Positions 8,106-15,959 of a stretch of DNA of 64,000 nucleotides are shown here, piece after piece. The notes under the pieces were generated by a model. That model was not told the DNA's origin, made no database searches, and was given only the letters and a program-made list of their open reading frames with translations. A program made the translations under genes and the position numbers. Every line of letters starts with the position of its first letter. Within the stretch, counting starts at the first letter, position 1. Source of the stretch: Hespellia stercorisuis DSM 15480 (GTDB taxonomy: Bacteria; Bacillota; Clostridia; Lachnospirales; Lachnospiraceae); NCBI RefSeq assembly GCF_900142165.1, contig NZ_FQZY01000021.1:1-64000 (forward strand), given 5' to 3'.

Positions 8106-9098
8106 ATGACAAAAATTACGATGCATGGATTTACGGAAAAAGGAAACTGGTATAAAGGGAATCTGCACAGTCATACGGTCAATTCAGATGGCATTCTGAC
8201 ACCGGAAGAGTCGGTGAAGCTGTTTAAAGAACACGGATATCATTTCCTGTGTTTCTCGGAACATGACAAATATACCGATTACCGTGAGACATTCAACTGT
8301 GAGGACTTTATCATTCTGCCGGGACTGGAAGCCTCCGCGAATCTGTATGATTCAGAAGAATCCGGTCTGCGCATGAAGGTGCACCATATTCACGGGATTT
8401 TGGGGACAGAGGAAATGCAGAAAAACGCGGAACTTCCACTGTATCAGAACAACGATATCCATACGGTTCCAAAATATTACGGGGACTGGGACGGTGCGAA
8501 AGTGGCGCAGGAGCTGGCGGATGAGATGGCGGCTCATGGACTGATTGCCACATACAATCACCCGATCTGGTCACGTGTGCGCGAGGAAGAATTTATTCAC
8601 ACGGAGAATATCTGGGCACTGGAAATATTCAATTACAATACTGTAAACGAGAGCAACACCGGATATGATGAGACCTACTGGGATATCATGCTGCGGGAAG
8701 GAATCTGCATGAATGCCTTTGCATCCGACGATAACCATAACGAGGGATTGTTTGATGATGCCTGCGGCGGATATATCGTAGTGAAGGCAGAAAACCTGAC
8801 ACATGAGGACATTGTGACAAATATGCTGACGGGAAATTATTATTCCTCATCTGGTCCGGAAATCTATGACTGGGGTATCCGTAATGGTGTCGCATATGTA
8901 GAATGCAGTCCGGTATACCGCATTGATTTCATTGCGGGAAATGTCGTCAATGACGGAATCACTAAAATGTGCGGTTCCTATGAGGAGACGATGTCGGATG
9001 CCGAGTTTGAACTGAAAGGACATGAGTCCTACGTGCGTGTGAAATGTACGGATAAATACGGAAAGACTGCGTGGAGCAATCCACTGTACTTAAAATAA
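8106..9098 (+). CDS. PHP-domain metal-dependent hydrolase
   Basis: This 330-residue PHP superfamily protein is of the CehA/McbA-like kind. Expected metal ligands are visible: the HxH pair at H21/H23 followed by NSDG, SEHD at 51-54, a glutamate in LPGLEAS at 75, a histidine group at 93-96, NHP at 151-153 and the ASDDNH cluster at 206-211. PHP enzymes use two or three metal ions to cleave phosphoesters or, in some branches, carbamate or amide bonds. No signal peptide is seen, so it acts in the cytoplasm. It lies 29 bases after the importer ATPase, with GGAGA upstream of the ATG, and is probably the last gene of that operon. The simplest reading is hydrolysis of the imported compound. Confidence 0.82.
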   Translation: MTKITMHGFTEKGNWYKGNLHSHTVNSDGILTPEESVKLFKEHGYHFLCFSEHDKYTDYRETFNCEDFIILPGLEASANLYDSEESGLRMKVHHIHGILGTEEMQKNAELPLYQNNDIHTVPKYYGDWDGAKVAQELADEMAAHGLIATYNHPIWSRVREEEFIHTENIWALEIFNYNTVNESNTGYDETYWDIMLREGICMNAFASDDNHNEGLFDDACGGYIVVKAENLTHEDIVTNMLTGNYYSSSGPEIYDWGIRNGVAYVECSPVYRIDFIAGNVVNDGITKMCGSYEETMSDAEFELKGHESYVRVKCTDKYGKTAWSNPLYLK

Positions 9099-9148
9099 TA
9101 TGTGGTAAAAAGTGTAGAGAATCTCTTTCTTTGCCGGAACGGTTGCTG

Positions 9149-9154
9149 TATAAT
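9149..9154 (+). promoter_or_regulatory. Possible -10 element for the DUF5808 gene
   Basis: TATAAT lies 36 bases before the start at 9190. The -35 region at 17 bases is poor. No strong terminator for the preceding operon was found in this 91-base gap. Confidence 0.35.
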
Positions 9155-9189
9155 GAAATTACAAAAGTTTCTGCGGGAAGGAGATATCT

Positions 9190-10083
9190 ATGATAGGTTT
9201 TTTAATATTTTTTTTGACGGATATATTTATTTCTGTGGTTTTCATGGCTGTTTACGGTGGAAGACGCGGATATAAGAATGGAATGCTTCTGGGGGTTCAT
9301 GTTCCGGAAACAGCGGTGAGGGATCTGGAAGTAGAGGCCTTTATGGCAGACTATCGGAAAAGGAATAAATGGTTTTATTATCTGAACATTGTAGCGTCGG
9401 GGGCTGTCTGTTTTCTATTATTCTGGCATCTCTCGATTTTTATGATTGTCTGGAGTTTATGGCTGATTCAGTTGATTGCGGGGGCGTTCTGGATGCTGTA
9501 TGGGGCGAACCGAAAGCTGTATGAGATGAAGGTGAGACGCGGATGGGGAACCGGGGACTACGATGGCGACTGCTACTGGAAGAATGGATGGTATGACAAT
9601 CCGGAGGATAACAGGCTGCTTGTACCGGACCGGTTCTGCGCGGCAAATTATACAATGAACATGGGCAAAAAGGCCGGTAAGATCGTGGTGCTGTCCGGAA
9701 TCGGGCTGACGCTGGCCTTGCTGGTTTGGCTGAATGTAATGTTCCTGAGAGTAGACTTTATACCGTGGGAGCTGGCGATTTCAAATGGAAAAGTCAGCAT
9801 ATCTTCTACGATGTACGCAATCTCTTTTTCAAAGGATGATGTGAAGCGTGCAGAACTTCTGGATGCGATGCCGGATGAATCTCTTCGAAAAACAAACGGA
9901 CTTTCCGACAACCAGCAGCTTGTCGGGGAATTTCGCGGGAGTGAGAGCGGGGACAGCAGAATCTACGTTTATCGGGATCATTCCCCTGTGCTGAAAATCG
10001 AATTGCCGGATTATACGGTTTACATCAATAGCCAGAAGGCGGAACAGACAGAGGAATGGTATCATATGCTGGAGGCGAAATAA
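9190..10083 (+). CDS. DUF5808-type membrane protein with PH-like C-terminal domain
   Basis: The 297-residue product has a membrane helix at 1-22, a helical pair at about 60-102, and then a cytoplasmic loop with the DUF5808-like pattern WYDNPEDNRLLVPDRF and YTMNMGKK. A fourth helix lies at about 162-185. The last ~110 residues look like a bacterial PH-type beta domain, predicted after the membrane segment. Proteins of this layout are widespread in Bacillota and have no established function. GGAAGGAGA upstream supports the start. It stands alone between the importer operon and the PadR operon. Confidence 0.68.
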   Translation: MIGFLIFFLTDIFISVVFMAVYGGRRGYKNGMLLGVHVPETAVRDLEVEAFMADYRKRNKWFYYLNIVASGAVCFLLFWHLSIFMIVWSLWLIQLIAGAFWMLYGANRKLYEMKVRRGWGTGDYDGDCYWKNGWYDNPEDNRLLVPDRFCAANYTMNMGKKAGKIVVLSGIGLTLALLVWLNVMFLRVDFIPWELAISNGKVSISSTMYAISFSKDDVKRAELLDAMPDESLRKTNGLSDNQQLVGEFRGSESGDSRIYVYRDHSPVLKIELPDYTVYINSQKAEQTEEWYHMLEAK

Positions 10084-10138
10084 GAATGAAATTGTTTCTG
10101 TGGATGTTTGCTCTGCGGAAAATCAATTCTTAATTCAC

Positions 10139-10191
10139 TTGACATATATAGACCGTCTACATATAATGTATGTGTAGACGGTCTATATATG
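10139..10191 (+). promoter_or_regulatory. PadR-gene promoter inside a perfect 19-bp inverted repeat
   Basis: A consensus promoter, TTGACA at 10139-10144 and TATAAT at 10162-10167 with exactly 17 bases between, precedes the PadR gene. The left arm at 10143-10161 and right arm at 10173-10191 are perfect inverted copies of 19 bases, separated by 11 bases that contain the -10 box. A repressor bound to both arms would block RNA polymerase. The likely ligand is the PadR protein encoded immediately downstream, which would be autoregulated. That protein match is inferred; the repeat and promoter are directly visible. Confidence 0.85.
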
Positions 10192-10235
10192 TAACCTTGT
10201 AAAACCTCATTAAGTTCCGAAAGGAGACATTCATT

Positions 10236-10565
10236 ATGGCACTTGATAAATCTTTAGTATCCGGCAGTACGTCCATGCTGGTCCTGCGTCTGCTGTCCGA
10301 CAAGGATATGTACGGCTATGAGATCATTGATACACTGGATCAGCGCTCCCAGAATGTATTTCAATTAAAAGCGGGAACGCTTTACCCACTGCTTCATACA
10401 CTCGAGAATCAGAAGCTTCTGACGTCCTATGAGAAGCCGGCCAATGGAAGGACGCGAAAGTACTACGCAATCACAAAAGAGGGCAGGAAACATCTGACAC
10501 TTAAACAGAACGAATGGCAGGAATACACAAGCGCTGTCGCCCATGTGCTGAGTCTGGAGGTGTAG
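10236..10565 (+). CDS. PadR-family transcriptional regulator
   Basis: The 109-residue winged-helix protein matches the short PadR class (PadR-s2). It has the N-terminal helix with SMLVLRLLSDKDMYGYEII, the recognition helix region LKAGTLYPLLHTLENQKLL and the wing RTRKYYAITKEGR, then a single C-terminal dimerisation helix. PadR repressors of this size usually control the adjacent membrane-protein gene. Here that gene follows after three bases and the operator-like repeat at 10139-10191 lies upstream. AAAGGAGA precedes the ATG. The inducing signal is unknown. Confidence 0.9.
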   Translation: MALDKSLVSGSTSMLVLRLLSDKDMYGYEIIDTLDQRSQNVFQLKAGTLYPLLHTLENQKLLTSYEKPANGRTRKYYAITKEGRKHLTLKQNEWQEYTSAVAHVLSLEV

Positions 10566-10568
10566 CCG

Positions 10569-11804
10569 ATGAATGAACAGGAATATCTGGAAATCCTTCA
10601 GGAACAGATCCGCTGTAAGAAAGCGCGTGAGCTGGTCGCATCAGAGGTCAAAGATCACATTGAAGATCAGGCTGTCGCCTTCGAGGAGAGCGGGATGTCG
10701 AGAACCGCGGCAATCGAGGCGGCGGTGTGCGAGATGGGAGATCCTGTGGACACGGGAATCGCGCTGGACCGAGTCCACAGACCACAGATGGAATGGCGGT
10801 TTTTACTGCTGGCCGTGGGGATCGGGCTGATCGGAATGTGTATGCAGCTGTTCTGGGGGGCACGGATAACAGCCCCTCTTTACACCGGATTTGGAATACT
10901 GATCATGCTGGGTGTCTATTTCTTTGACTATAGTATTGTCGGAAAGCATGCAGCATTTTTTACATTTGGATTCCTGATTTTATGTGGTCTCGCATTATTT
11001 TTTTTCGGAGGAGAGATAAGGGGATCGCTGATGTATTTTTCTATTGGAAATATCAGGATATCGATGTGGAATGTATTACACTTGTACCCGCCAATTTATG
11101 GGGCGTATTTATATTCCCTGAGACACCACAACGGCAGAAATTTATGGAAGGCCCTGTTGTTGATTGCCATTCCGACAGCCTTCGCAGCATGGCTGCCCTG
11201 TCTGTCGCTGGCCTTCAGTCTGTTTATGATTCTTATGCTTATGTTATCTGTCGCGCTGCTCAAGGGATGGTTTCTGGGAAACCGAATCAGAAAACTGGCT
11301 ATATTATGGAACTGCGCCGTTGGGCTGCCGGGAATCTTCCTCGGTGGAATCTATTTGTCTGGAAGACTGGCCCCCTATCAGACAGAAAGAATACAAAGAT
11401 ACTTTACTTCAGGGGTGTTCGCGGGTAATGGAACTATTCCACGATTGAGCGAGGTCTATAATCAGGAAAATTCCACGCAGTATGTGATTGCCTATGTGAC
11501 ACAGTACTATGGCATGCTGGCAGGGATACTTCTGGTTGCCGCCATGGCATTTCTGATTTATAAGATATTCAGGATTTCTACAAAGCAGAAAAACCAGCTG
11601 GGTATGATGATGGGAATCGGCTGTGGTCTGTCACTCGGTGCGCAGGTCCTTGGATATACACTGTACAATTTCGGAATTGTCAGTGGAGGAATGATTTCGT
11701 ATCTGCCGTTGCTTTCTTATGGGGCAGGCGGCACGGCTATGACGTATTATATATTGGGGCTGGTCTTAAGCATTCACAGATATCAGAGTGTGATTTCAGC
11801 CTGA
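10569..11804 (+). CDS. HAAS-like N-terminal domain fused to FtsW/RodA-type membrane protein
   Basis: The first ~75 residues form a soluble helical region (EYLEILQEQIRCKKARELVASE, then DHIEDQ and a MGDPVDTG turn) like the permease-prefix/HAAS domains often encoded beside PadR genes. The remaining ~330 residues contain about ten membrane helices. The C-terminal end, with YLPLLSYGAGGTAMTYYILGL, matches the signature end of SEDS proteins (FtsW, RodA, SpoVE), the family of peptidoglycan glycosyltransferases. The region is more divergent than in the true rodA of this window (37331-38461), and catalytic competence cannot be judged by eye. GGAGGTG overlapping the PadR stop serves as ribosome-binding site. 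The pair is probably one regulatory unit: a conditionally expressed SEDS-like protein, possibly used under envelope stress. Confidence 0.75.
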   Translation: MNEQEYLEILQEQIRCKKARELVASEVKDHIEDQAVAFEESGMSRTAAIEAAVCEMGDPVDTGIALDRVHRPQMEWRFLLLAVGIGLIGMCMQLFWGARITAPLYTGFGILIMLGVYFFDYSIVGKHAAFFTFGFLILCGLALFFFGGEIRGSLMYFSIGNIRISMWNVLHLYPPIYGAYLYSLRHHNGRNLWKALLLIAIPTAFAAWLPCLSLAFSLFMILMLMLSVALLKGWFLGNRIRKLAILWNCAVGLPGIFLGGIYLSGRLAPYQTERIQRYFTSGVFAGNGTIPRLSEVYNQENSTQYVIAYVTQYYGMLAGILLVAAMAFLIYKIFRISTKQKNQLGMMMGIGCGLSLGAQVLGYTLYNFGIVSGGMISYLPLLSYGAGGTAMTYYILGLVLSIHRYQSVISA

Positions 11805-11871
11805 CACATCATTTTCGCCAGAAAATAATATTGTCCTTACGGAGCCTTGCGGTACACGCAGGGCTTTCTTT

Positions 11872-11908
11872 ATGTAATAAGAAAGTTCGCTGAACTTTCC
11901 TATTACAT
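11872..11908. repeat. Long hairpin downstream of the SEDS-like gene
   Basis: A 17-base arm (11872-11888) and its inverted copy (11892-11908) differ at one position, with a GCT loop. It is followed by AAAACCC rather than a T run, so it is a poor intrinsic terminator in the plus direction. It may be a dispersed repeat or an mRNA-end hairpin. Confidence 0.65.
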
Positions 11909-11949
11909 AAAACCCTCCGGGGGATGCGCACTGCACGCAAGAAGAATAT

Positions 11950-12000
11950 GGTCACTGGCGTGACCGCGCTTCGGCGCGAGAGTTTCGCATGCGAAACTCT
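11950..12000. repeat. Array of three consecutive short hairpins
   Basis: Three stem-loops follow one another: GGTCAC-TGGC-GTGACC (11950-11965); CGCGC-TTCG-GCGCG (11965-11978, a UUCG-type tetraloop in RNA); and a perfect 22-base palindrome centred at 11989/11990 (11979-12000). The last is followed by TTGTTTGGTTTT and may act as terminator for the upstream operon. The block is GC-rich relative to its flanks and looks like a repeat element; no coding capacity is seen. Confidence 0.65.
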
Positions 12001-12016
12001 TTGTTTGGTTTTATGC

Positions 12017-12045
12017 TTGAAGTTCTCCCGGTTAATGCGTATAAT
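12017..12045 (+). promoter_or_regulatory. Promoter of the radical-SAM/RNase cluster
   Basis: TTGAAG at 12017-12022 and TATAAT at 12040-12045 with a 17-base spacer lie 42 bases before the start of the TIGR03960 gene. AGAGAGG at 12074-12080 is its ribosome-binding site. It probably also drives the two following genes. Confidence 0.7.
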
Positions 12046-12086
12046 GGAAAAAGTATGAGCAGATTACACGAAAAGAGAGGTACAGG

Positions 12087-13952
12087 ATGCGAAAATTAGC
12101 GTTGTCCGATGATGTGCTGATGGCGGTAGAAAAGCCGGAGCGTTATATTGGAAATGAAGTAAATTCAGTGATGAAAAATCTGGACGAGATCGACATACGG
12201 TTTGCCATGTGCTTTCCGGATGTCTATGAGATTGGAATGTCTCATCTTGGAATCCAGATTTTATATGATATGTTTAACCGTAGGGAGGACACCTGGTGTG
12301 AGCGGGTATATTCACCGTGGCTTGATCTGGACAAGATTATGAGGGAGCAGAAGATTCCGCTGTTTACATTGGAGTCTCAGGATCCGGTAAGATCCGTTGA
12401 TTTTCTCGGGATTACAATTCAGTACGAGATGTGCTACACCAACATTCTGCAGGTTCTGGATCTGAGCGGGATTCCCCTTCACGCCAAGGATCGGAGCATG
12501 GAGGATCCTTTTGTGATCGGAGGCGGCCCATGTGTCTACAATCCAGAACCGTTGGCAGAGTTTTTTGATATTTTCTATATTGGCGAGGGCGAGACCGTTT
12601 ACGATGAATTGCTGGACGCATATAAAGAATGGAAACAATCTGGAAAAACCAGAGTGGAATTTTTGGAACTTGCGGCTCAGATAGAAGGATTGTATGTCCC
12701 GATGTTCTATGATGCTTTTTATAATGAAGATGGAACGCTTGCAGCATTTACACCAAACAATGTGCATGCCAGGGAAACCATCCGAAAGCAGATGGTGCTG
12801 GATGTCACGGAGGCGGTCTACCCGCAGGCTCCCGTCGTCCCTTTTATAAAGGTGACTCAGGACCGGGTGGTCCTTGAGATTCAGCGTGGATGTATCCGCG
12901 GGTGCCGTTTCTGTCAGGCGGGCATGCTTTACCGCCCGACCAGAGAGCGGGACGTGGAAAAATTAAAAGGGTACGCGAGAAATATGCTGAAGAATACCGG
13001 ACATGAAGAGATTTCTCTTAGTTCCCTGAGCTCCAGCGATTATTCCCAGCTGGAAGAACTGGTCAATTTCCTGATCGACGAATTTCAGGGACAGGCTATC
13101 AATATTTCGTTGCCGTCCCTGCGTATCGATGCGTTTTCACTGGATGTCATGAGTAAGGTGCAGGATGTGAGAAAAGGAAGTCTTACGTTTGCACCGGAGG
13201 CTGGATCCCAGCGGATGCGCAATGTGATCAATAAGGGGCTTACCGAGGAGGAGATTCTGGAAGGCGCCGGGCGGGCGTTTGAGGGCGGATGGAATAAAGT
13301 GAAGCTTTATTTCATGCTTGGGCTTCCGTCAGAGACGGAGGAAGACATGAAAGAGATTGCCCGTCTTTCCGACCGGATTGCAAGACGGTATTACGAGATT
13401 CCGAAAGAGCAGCGGAACGGAAAATGCCAGATTACGGCAAGTTCCAGCTTTTTCATTCCCAAGCCGTTCACCCCGTTCCAGTGGGCAACCATGTATCCGG
13501 CCGAGGAGTATATCCGTCGGGCGTGCATTGTAAAGCATGAGTTTCAGGATCAGCTGAACCGCAAGAGCCTGAAGTACAACTGGCATGAGGCGGATGTGAC
13601 GCCGCTGGAGGGTGTGTTTGCCCGCGGAGACCGCAGAGTTGGAACGGTCATTGAGAAGGCTTACGAGCTTGGCTGCCTGTACGATGCGTGGAGCGAGTCC
13701 TTTGACAACGAAAAGTGGCTGCAGGCATTTGCGGAAACGAATGTGGATATGGATTTTTATATTATGCGAAAACGTGAGCTGGATGAGCTGTTCCCATGGG
13801 ACTTCATCGACATCGGCGTGACGAAAGCATTTTTGAAGAGAGAGTGGAACAATGCCATGGCAGGCACGGTGACGAAGAACTGTCGTGAGCAGTGTTCCGG
13901 CTGTGGAGCAGGAACATTCGGAGGAGGTGTCTGTATTGAAGGTAAGAGTTAA
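12087..13952 (+). CDS. TIGR03960-family B12-binding-like radical SAM protein
   Basis: The 621-residue product has an N-terminal B12-binding-like Rossmann region (about residues 35-180, with DVYEIGMSHLG and GGGPCVYNPEP) and then the radical SAM domain with the cluster motif CxxxCxxC at C269, C273 and C276. The end of the protein carries another cysteine group (CREQCSGCG...C). Family members occur beside a TIGR03936 gene, as here, and their reaction is not established. RNA or translation-related modification is often guessed from the neighbours (RNase E/G, L21, L27). The stop overlaps the next gene by 17 bases. Confidence 0.88.
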   Translation: MRKLALSDDVLMAVEKPERYIGNEVNSVMKNLDEIDIRFAMCFPDVYEIGMSHLGIQILYDMFNRREDTWCERVYSPWLDLDKIMREQKIPLFTLESQDPVRSVDFLGITIQYEMCYTNILQVLDLSGIPLHAKDRSMEDPFVIGGGPCVYNPEPLAEFFDIFYIGEGETVYDELLDAYKEWKQSGKTRVEFLELAAQIEGLYVPMFYDAFYNEDGTLAAFTPNNVHARETIRKQMVLDVTEAVYPQAPVVPFIKVTQDRVVLEIQRGCIRGCRFCQAGMLYRPTRERDVEKLKGYARNMLKNTGHEEISLSSLSSSDYSQLEELVNFLIDEFQGQAINISLPSLRIDAFSLDVMSKVQDVRKGSLTFAPEAGSQRMRNVINKGLTEEEILEGAGRAFEGGWNKVKLYFMLGLPSETEEDMKEIARLSDRIARRYYEIPKEQRNGKCQITASSSFFIPKPFTPFQWATMYPAEEYIRRACIVKHEFQDQLNRKSLKYNWHEADVTPLEGVFARGDRRVGTVIEKAYELGCLYDAWSESFDNEKWLQAFAETNVDMDFYIMRKRELDELFPWDFIDIGVTKAFLKREWNNAMAGTVTKNCREQCSGCGAGTFGGGVCIEGKS

Positions 13953-14640
13953 ATTTCGAAAAAATGGAGCTATGCGTTACATCGGGCACCTGGATGTCAT
14001 GCGTTATTTCCAGAAGGCCATGCGTCGTGCCGATATTCCAGCGGCTTTCTCCAAGGGCTTCAGCCCGCATATGATCATGTCCTTTGCTAATCCACTGGGA
14101 GTGGGACTGACCAGCGATGGTGAGTATTTTGATATGGAGCTGACAGAACCGATTCCGTCAAAGCAGGCTATCGTACAGATTAACAAAGCCATGGTTGAGG
14201 GAATGGAAGTCACCGAATTTGTTCAGATTGCGGAGGAGAAAAAGGCAACAGGTATGGCAATCGTGGCGGGTGCAGACTACCTGTCCTCTCTGAAAAAGGG
14301 GGCATTGCCTGCCGATTGGAAAGATCAGGTGGACCCGTTCCTTGCGCAGGAACAGATTTTGATTGTAAAGAAAACGAAGCGGAGCGAAAAAGAGGTGGAT
14401 ATCCGCCCTATGATTTACCGCATGGAAGTCCGTGGTGATGCGGTGTTTATGCAGGTGGCAACGGGAAGTGTGGAAAATCTCAAGCCGGGGCTTGTGGTGG
14501 AAGCATTTTGCAGCTATCTCGGCATCGAGAAGGAGTCGGTGTCATTCGCGCATCACAGATTGGAGCTGTACGCAGATGGCGGCGGGGATGGCAAGCGGAA
14601 ACTGGTTCCGCTTGCAGCCCTTGGGAACGAGATTTTATAG
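13936..14640 (+). CDS. TIGR03936-family radical-SAM-associated protein
   Basis: This 234-residue partner of the preceding radical SAM enzyme is recognised by the family-typical opening VRVKFRKNGAMRYIGHLDVMR and the FSKGFSPHMIMSFANPLGVG stretch. The TTG at 13936 is chosen as start because GGAGG lies at 13923-13927, eight bases upstream, and family proteins begin there. An earlier in-frame ATG lies deep inside the previous gene. The overlap implies translational coupling and probably a complex. No catalytic motif of its own is visible and the molecular role is unknown. Confidence 0.85.
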   Translation: MKVRVKFRKNGAMRYIGHLDVMRYFQKAMRRADIPAAFSKGFSPHMIMSFANPLGVGLTSDGEYFDMELTEPIPSKQAIVQINKAMVEGMEVTEFVQIAEEKKATGMAIVAGADYLSSLKKGALPADWKDQVDPFLAQEQILIVKKTKRSEKEVDIRPMIYRMEVRGDAVFMQVATGSVENLKPGLVVEAFCSYLGIEKESVSFAHHRLELYADGGGDGKRKLVPLAALGNEIL

Positions 14641-14699
14641 AATTTCAGAAGGATTCTTAACAGACATCGATCATAGATAATAAGTAGGGGAAAGAAAAC

Positions 14700-15932
14700 A
14701 TGGAGAGACGAGTGATCATCACAAAACTTAATAAGCAGATTCTGACATCGATTATGGAGGATGGCGAGATCGTGGAAATTCACTGCAGTGATGATCCGGT
14801 GGAATCGAAAGGCAGCCGCCATATTCTTGGCAATGTATACATCGGTCGAGTTCGCAATATCGTGGCGAATATAGGAGCCGCTTTTATTGAGATTGAGCCG
14901 GGAATCGAATGCTATTATGCTTTGGACAAAAACCCGCAGCCTTTCTTTACCCGCAAGATCGGGAAAAAGCCGCTGTGCATCGGCGATGAAATGCTGGTGC
15001 AGATCAGTAAGGAGGCTGTCAAGACCAAAGCACCGACAGTGACATCCGCGGTCAGCCTGACGGGAAGATATGTGGTACTCAGCATGGGAAACCCGAAAAT
15101 CGGAGTTTCCGGCAAAATCGGCAGAGAGAAAAGAGCGGAGCTGATTGCCCTGATGGAACCATGCCGAAATGAGGAATATGGATTTGTGGTCCGTACCAAT
15201 GCGAAGGATGCCCCGCATGAGGAGATTGTTTGCGAAGCAGAGCGGCTTATAAAAGTATATCGGCATCTCAGGGAGACCGCGGGTATGCGCACCTGCTTTT
15301 CCTGTCTTTATCAGGCACCGGAGGCATATCTCACGGATCTGAAGAACCTTTACCAGGAGGGGCTGAAAGAATATGTGGTAGAAGATACCGCGCTGCACAG
15401 CCAGATTGCGGAATATCTCGGGCAGGAACAGCCGGAGAATCTGGAAAAGCTCCGCCTGTATCAGGACAGACAGCTTCCACTGCACAAGCTCTACAGCATA
15501 GATACAGTTCTTGGCAGGGCACTGCGGGAGAAGGTGTGGCTTAAGACCGGCGGATATCTCATCATTCAGCCCACGGAGGCACTGACGGTGATTGATGTGA
15601 ACTCCGGGAAGAGTATTTCCGGCAGAAAAGCGCAGGATGCCTATCGGAAAATCAATCTCGAAGCGGCTGCGGAGGCTGCAAAACAGATGCGGCTGCGCAA
15701 TCTCTCCGGAATTATTCTGATTGATTTTATCAATCTCGAGGAGAAAGAAGCAATGAATGAACTGCTGAATACCCTTCGGAAATATCTGATAAAAGACCCG
15801 GTTCAGGCGACGCTGGTGGATGTGACAAAGCTGCAGCTGGTGGAGGTGACCCGGAAAAAGGTTCGCAAACCTTTGCACGAAAGTGTGAAAAATAACTTTA
15901 CGAATATGAAGGAAAGCGATATAATATCGTAA
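14700..15932 (+). CDS. rng: Ribonuclease E/G-family endoribonuclease, short form
   Basis: The 410-residue enzyme is of the Rne/Rng type. An S1-like RNA-binding region lies at about 35-130 (GNVYIGRVRNIVANIGAAFIEI split by the usual loop). The catalytic core carries the two metal-binding aspartates, in TVIDVNSGKS and in IILIDFINLE. Such enzymes cut single-stranded AU-rich RNA, processing rRNA and mRNA. The protein ends shortly after VEVTRKKVRKPL, so the CPxCxG zinc-link that tetramerises RNase E/G of E. coli is absent. GGGGAAAG precedes the ATG. It follows the radical-SAM pair, an arrangement common in clostridia. Confidence 0.87.
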   Translation: MERRVIITKLNKQILTSIMEDGEIVEIHCSDDPVESKGSRHILGNVYIGRVRNIVANIGAAFIEIEPGIECYYALDKNPQPFFTRKIGKKPLCIGDEMLVQISKEAVKTKAPTVTSAVSLTGRYVVLSMGNPKIGVSGKIGREKRAELIALMEPCRNEEYGFVVRTNAKDAPHEEIVCEAERLIKVYRHLRETAGMRTCFSCLYQAPEAYLTDLKNLYQEGLKEYVVEDTALHSQIAEYLGQEQPENLEKLRLYQDRQLPLHKLYSIDTVLGRALREKVWLKTGGYLIIQPTEALTVIDVNSGKSISGRKAQDAYRKINLEAAAEAAKQMRLRNLSGIILIDFINLEEKEAMNELLNTLRKYLIKDPVQATLVDVTKLQLVEVTRKKVRKPLHESVKNNFTNMKESDIIS

Positions 15933-15959
15933 GTTATAAAATTAGTGGAGGAAATACAA

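Noticed and set aside
14553-15878. 441-codon open frame on the minus strand
   Set aside because: It is antisense to the RNase E/G gene and has no plausible ribosome-binding site or domain.
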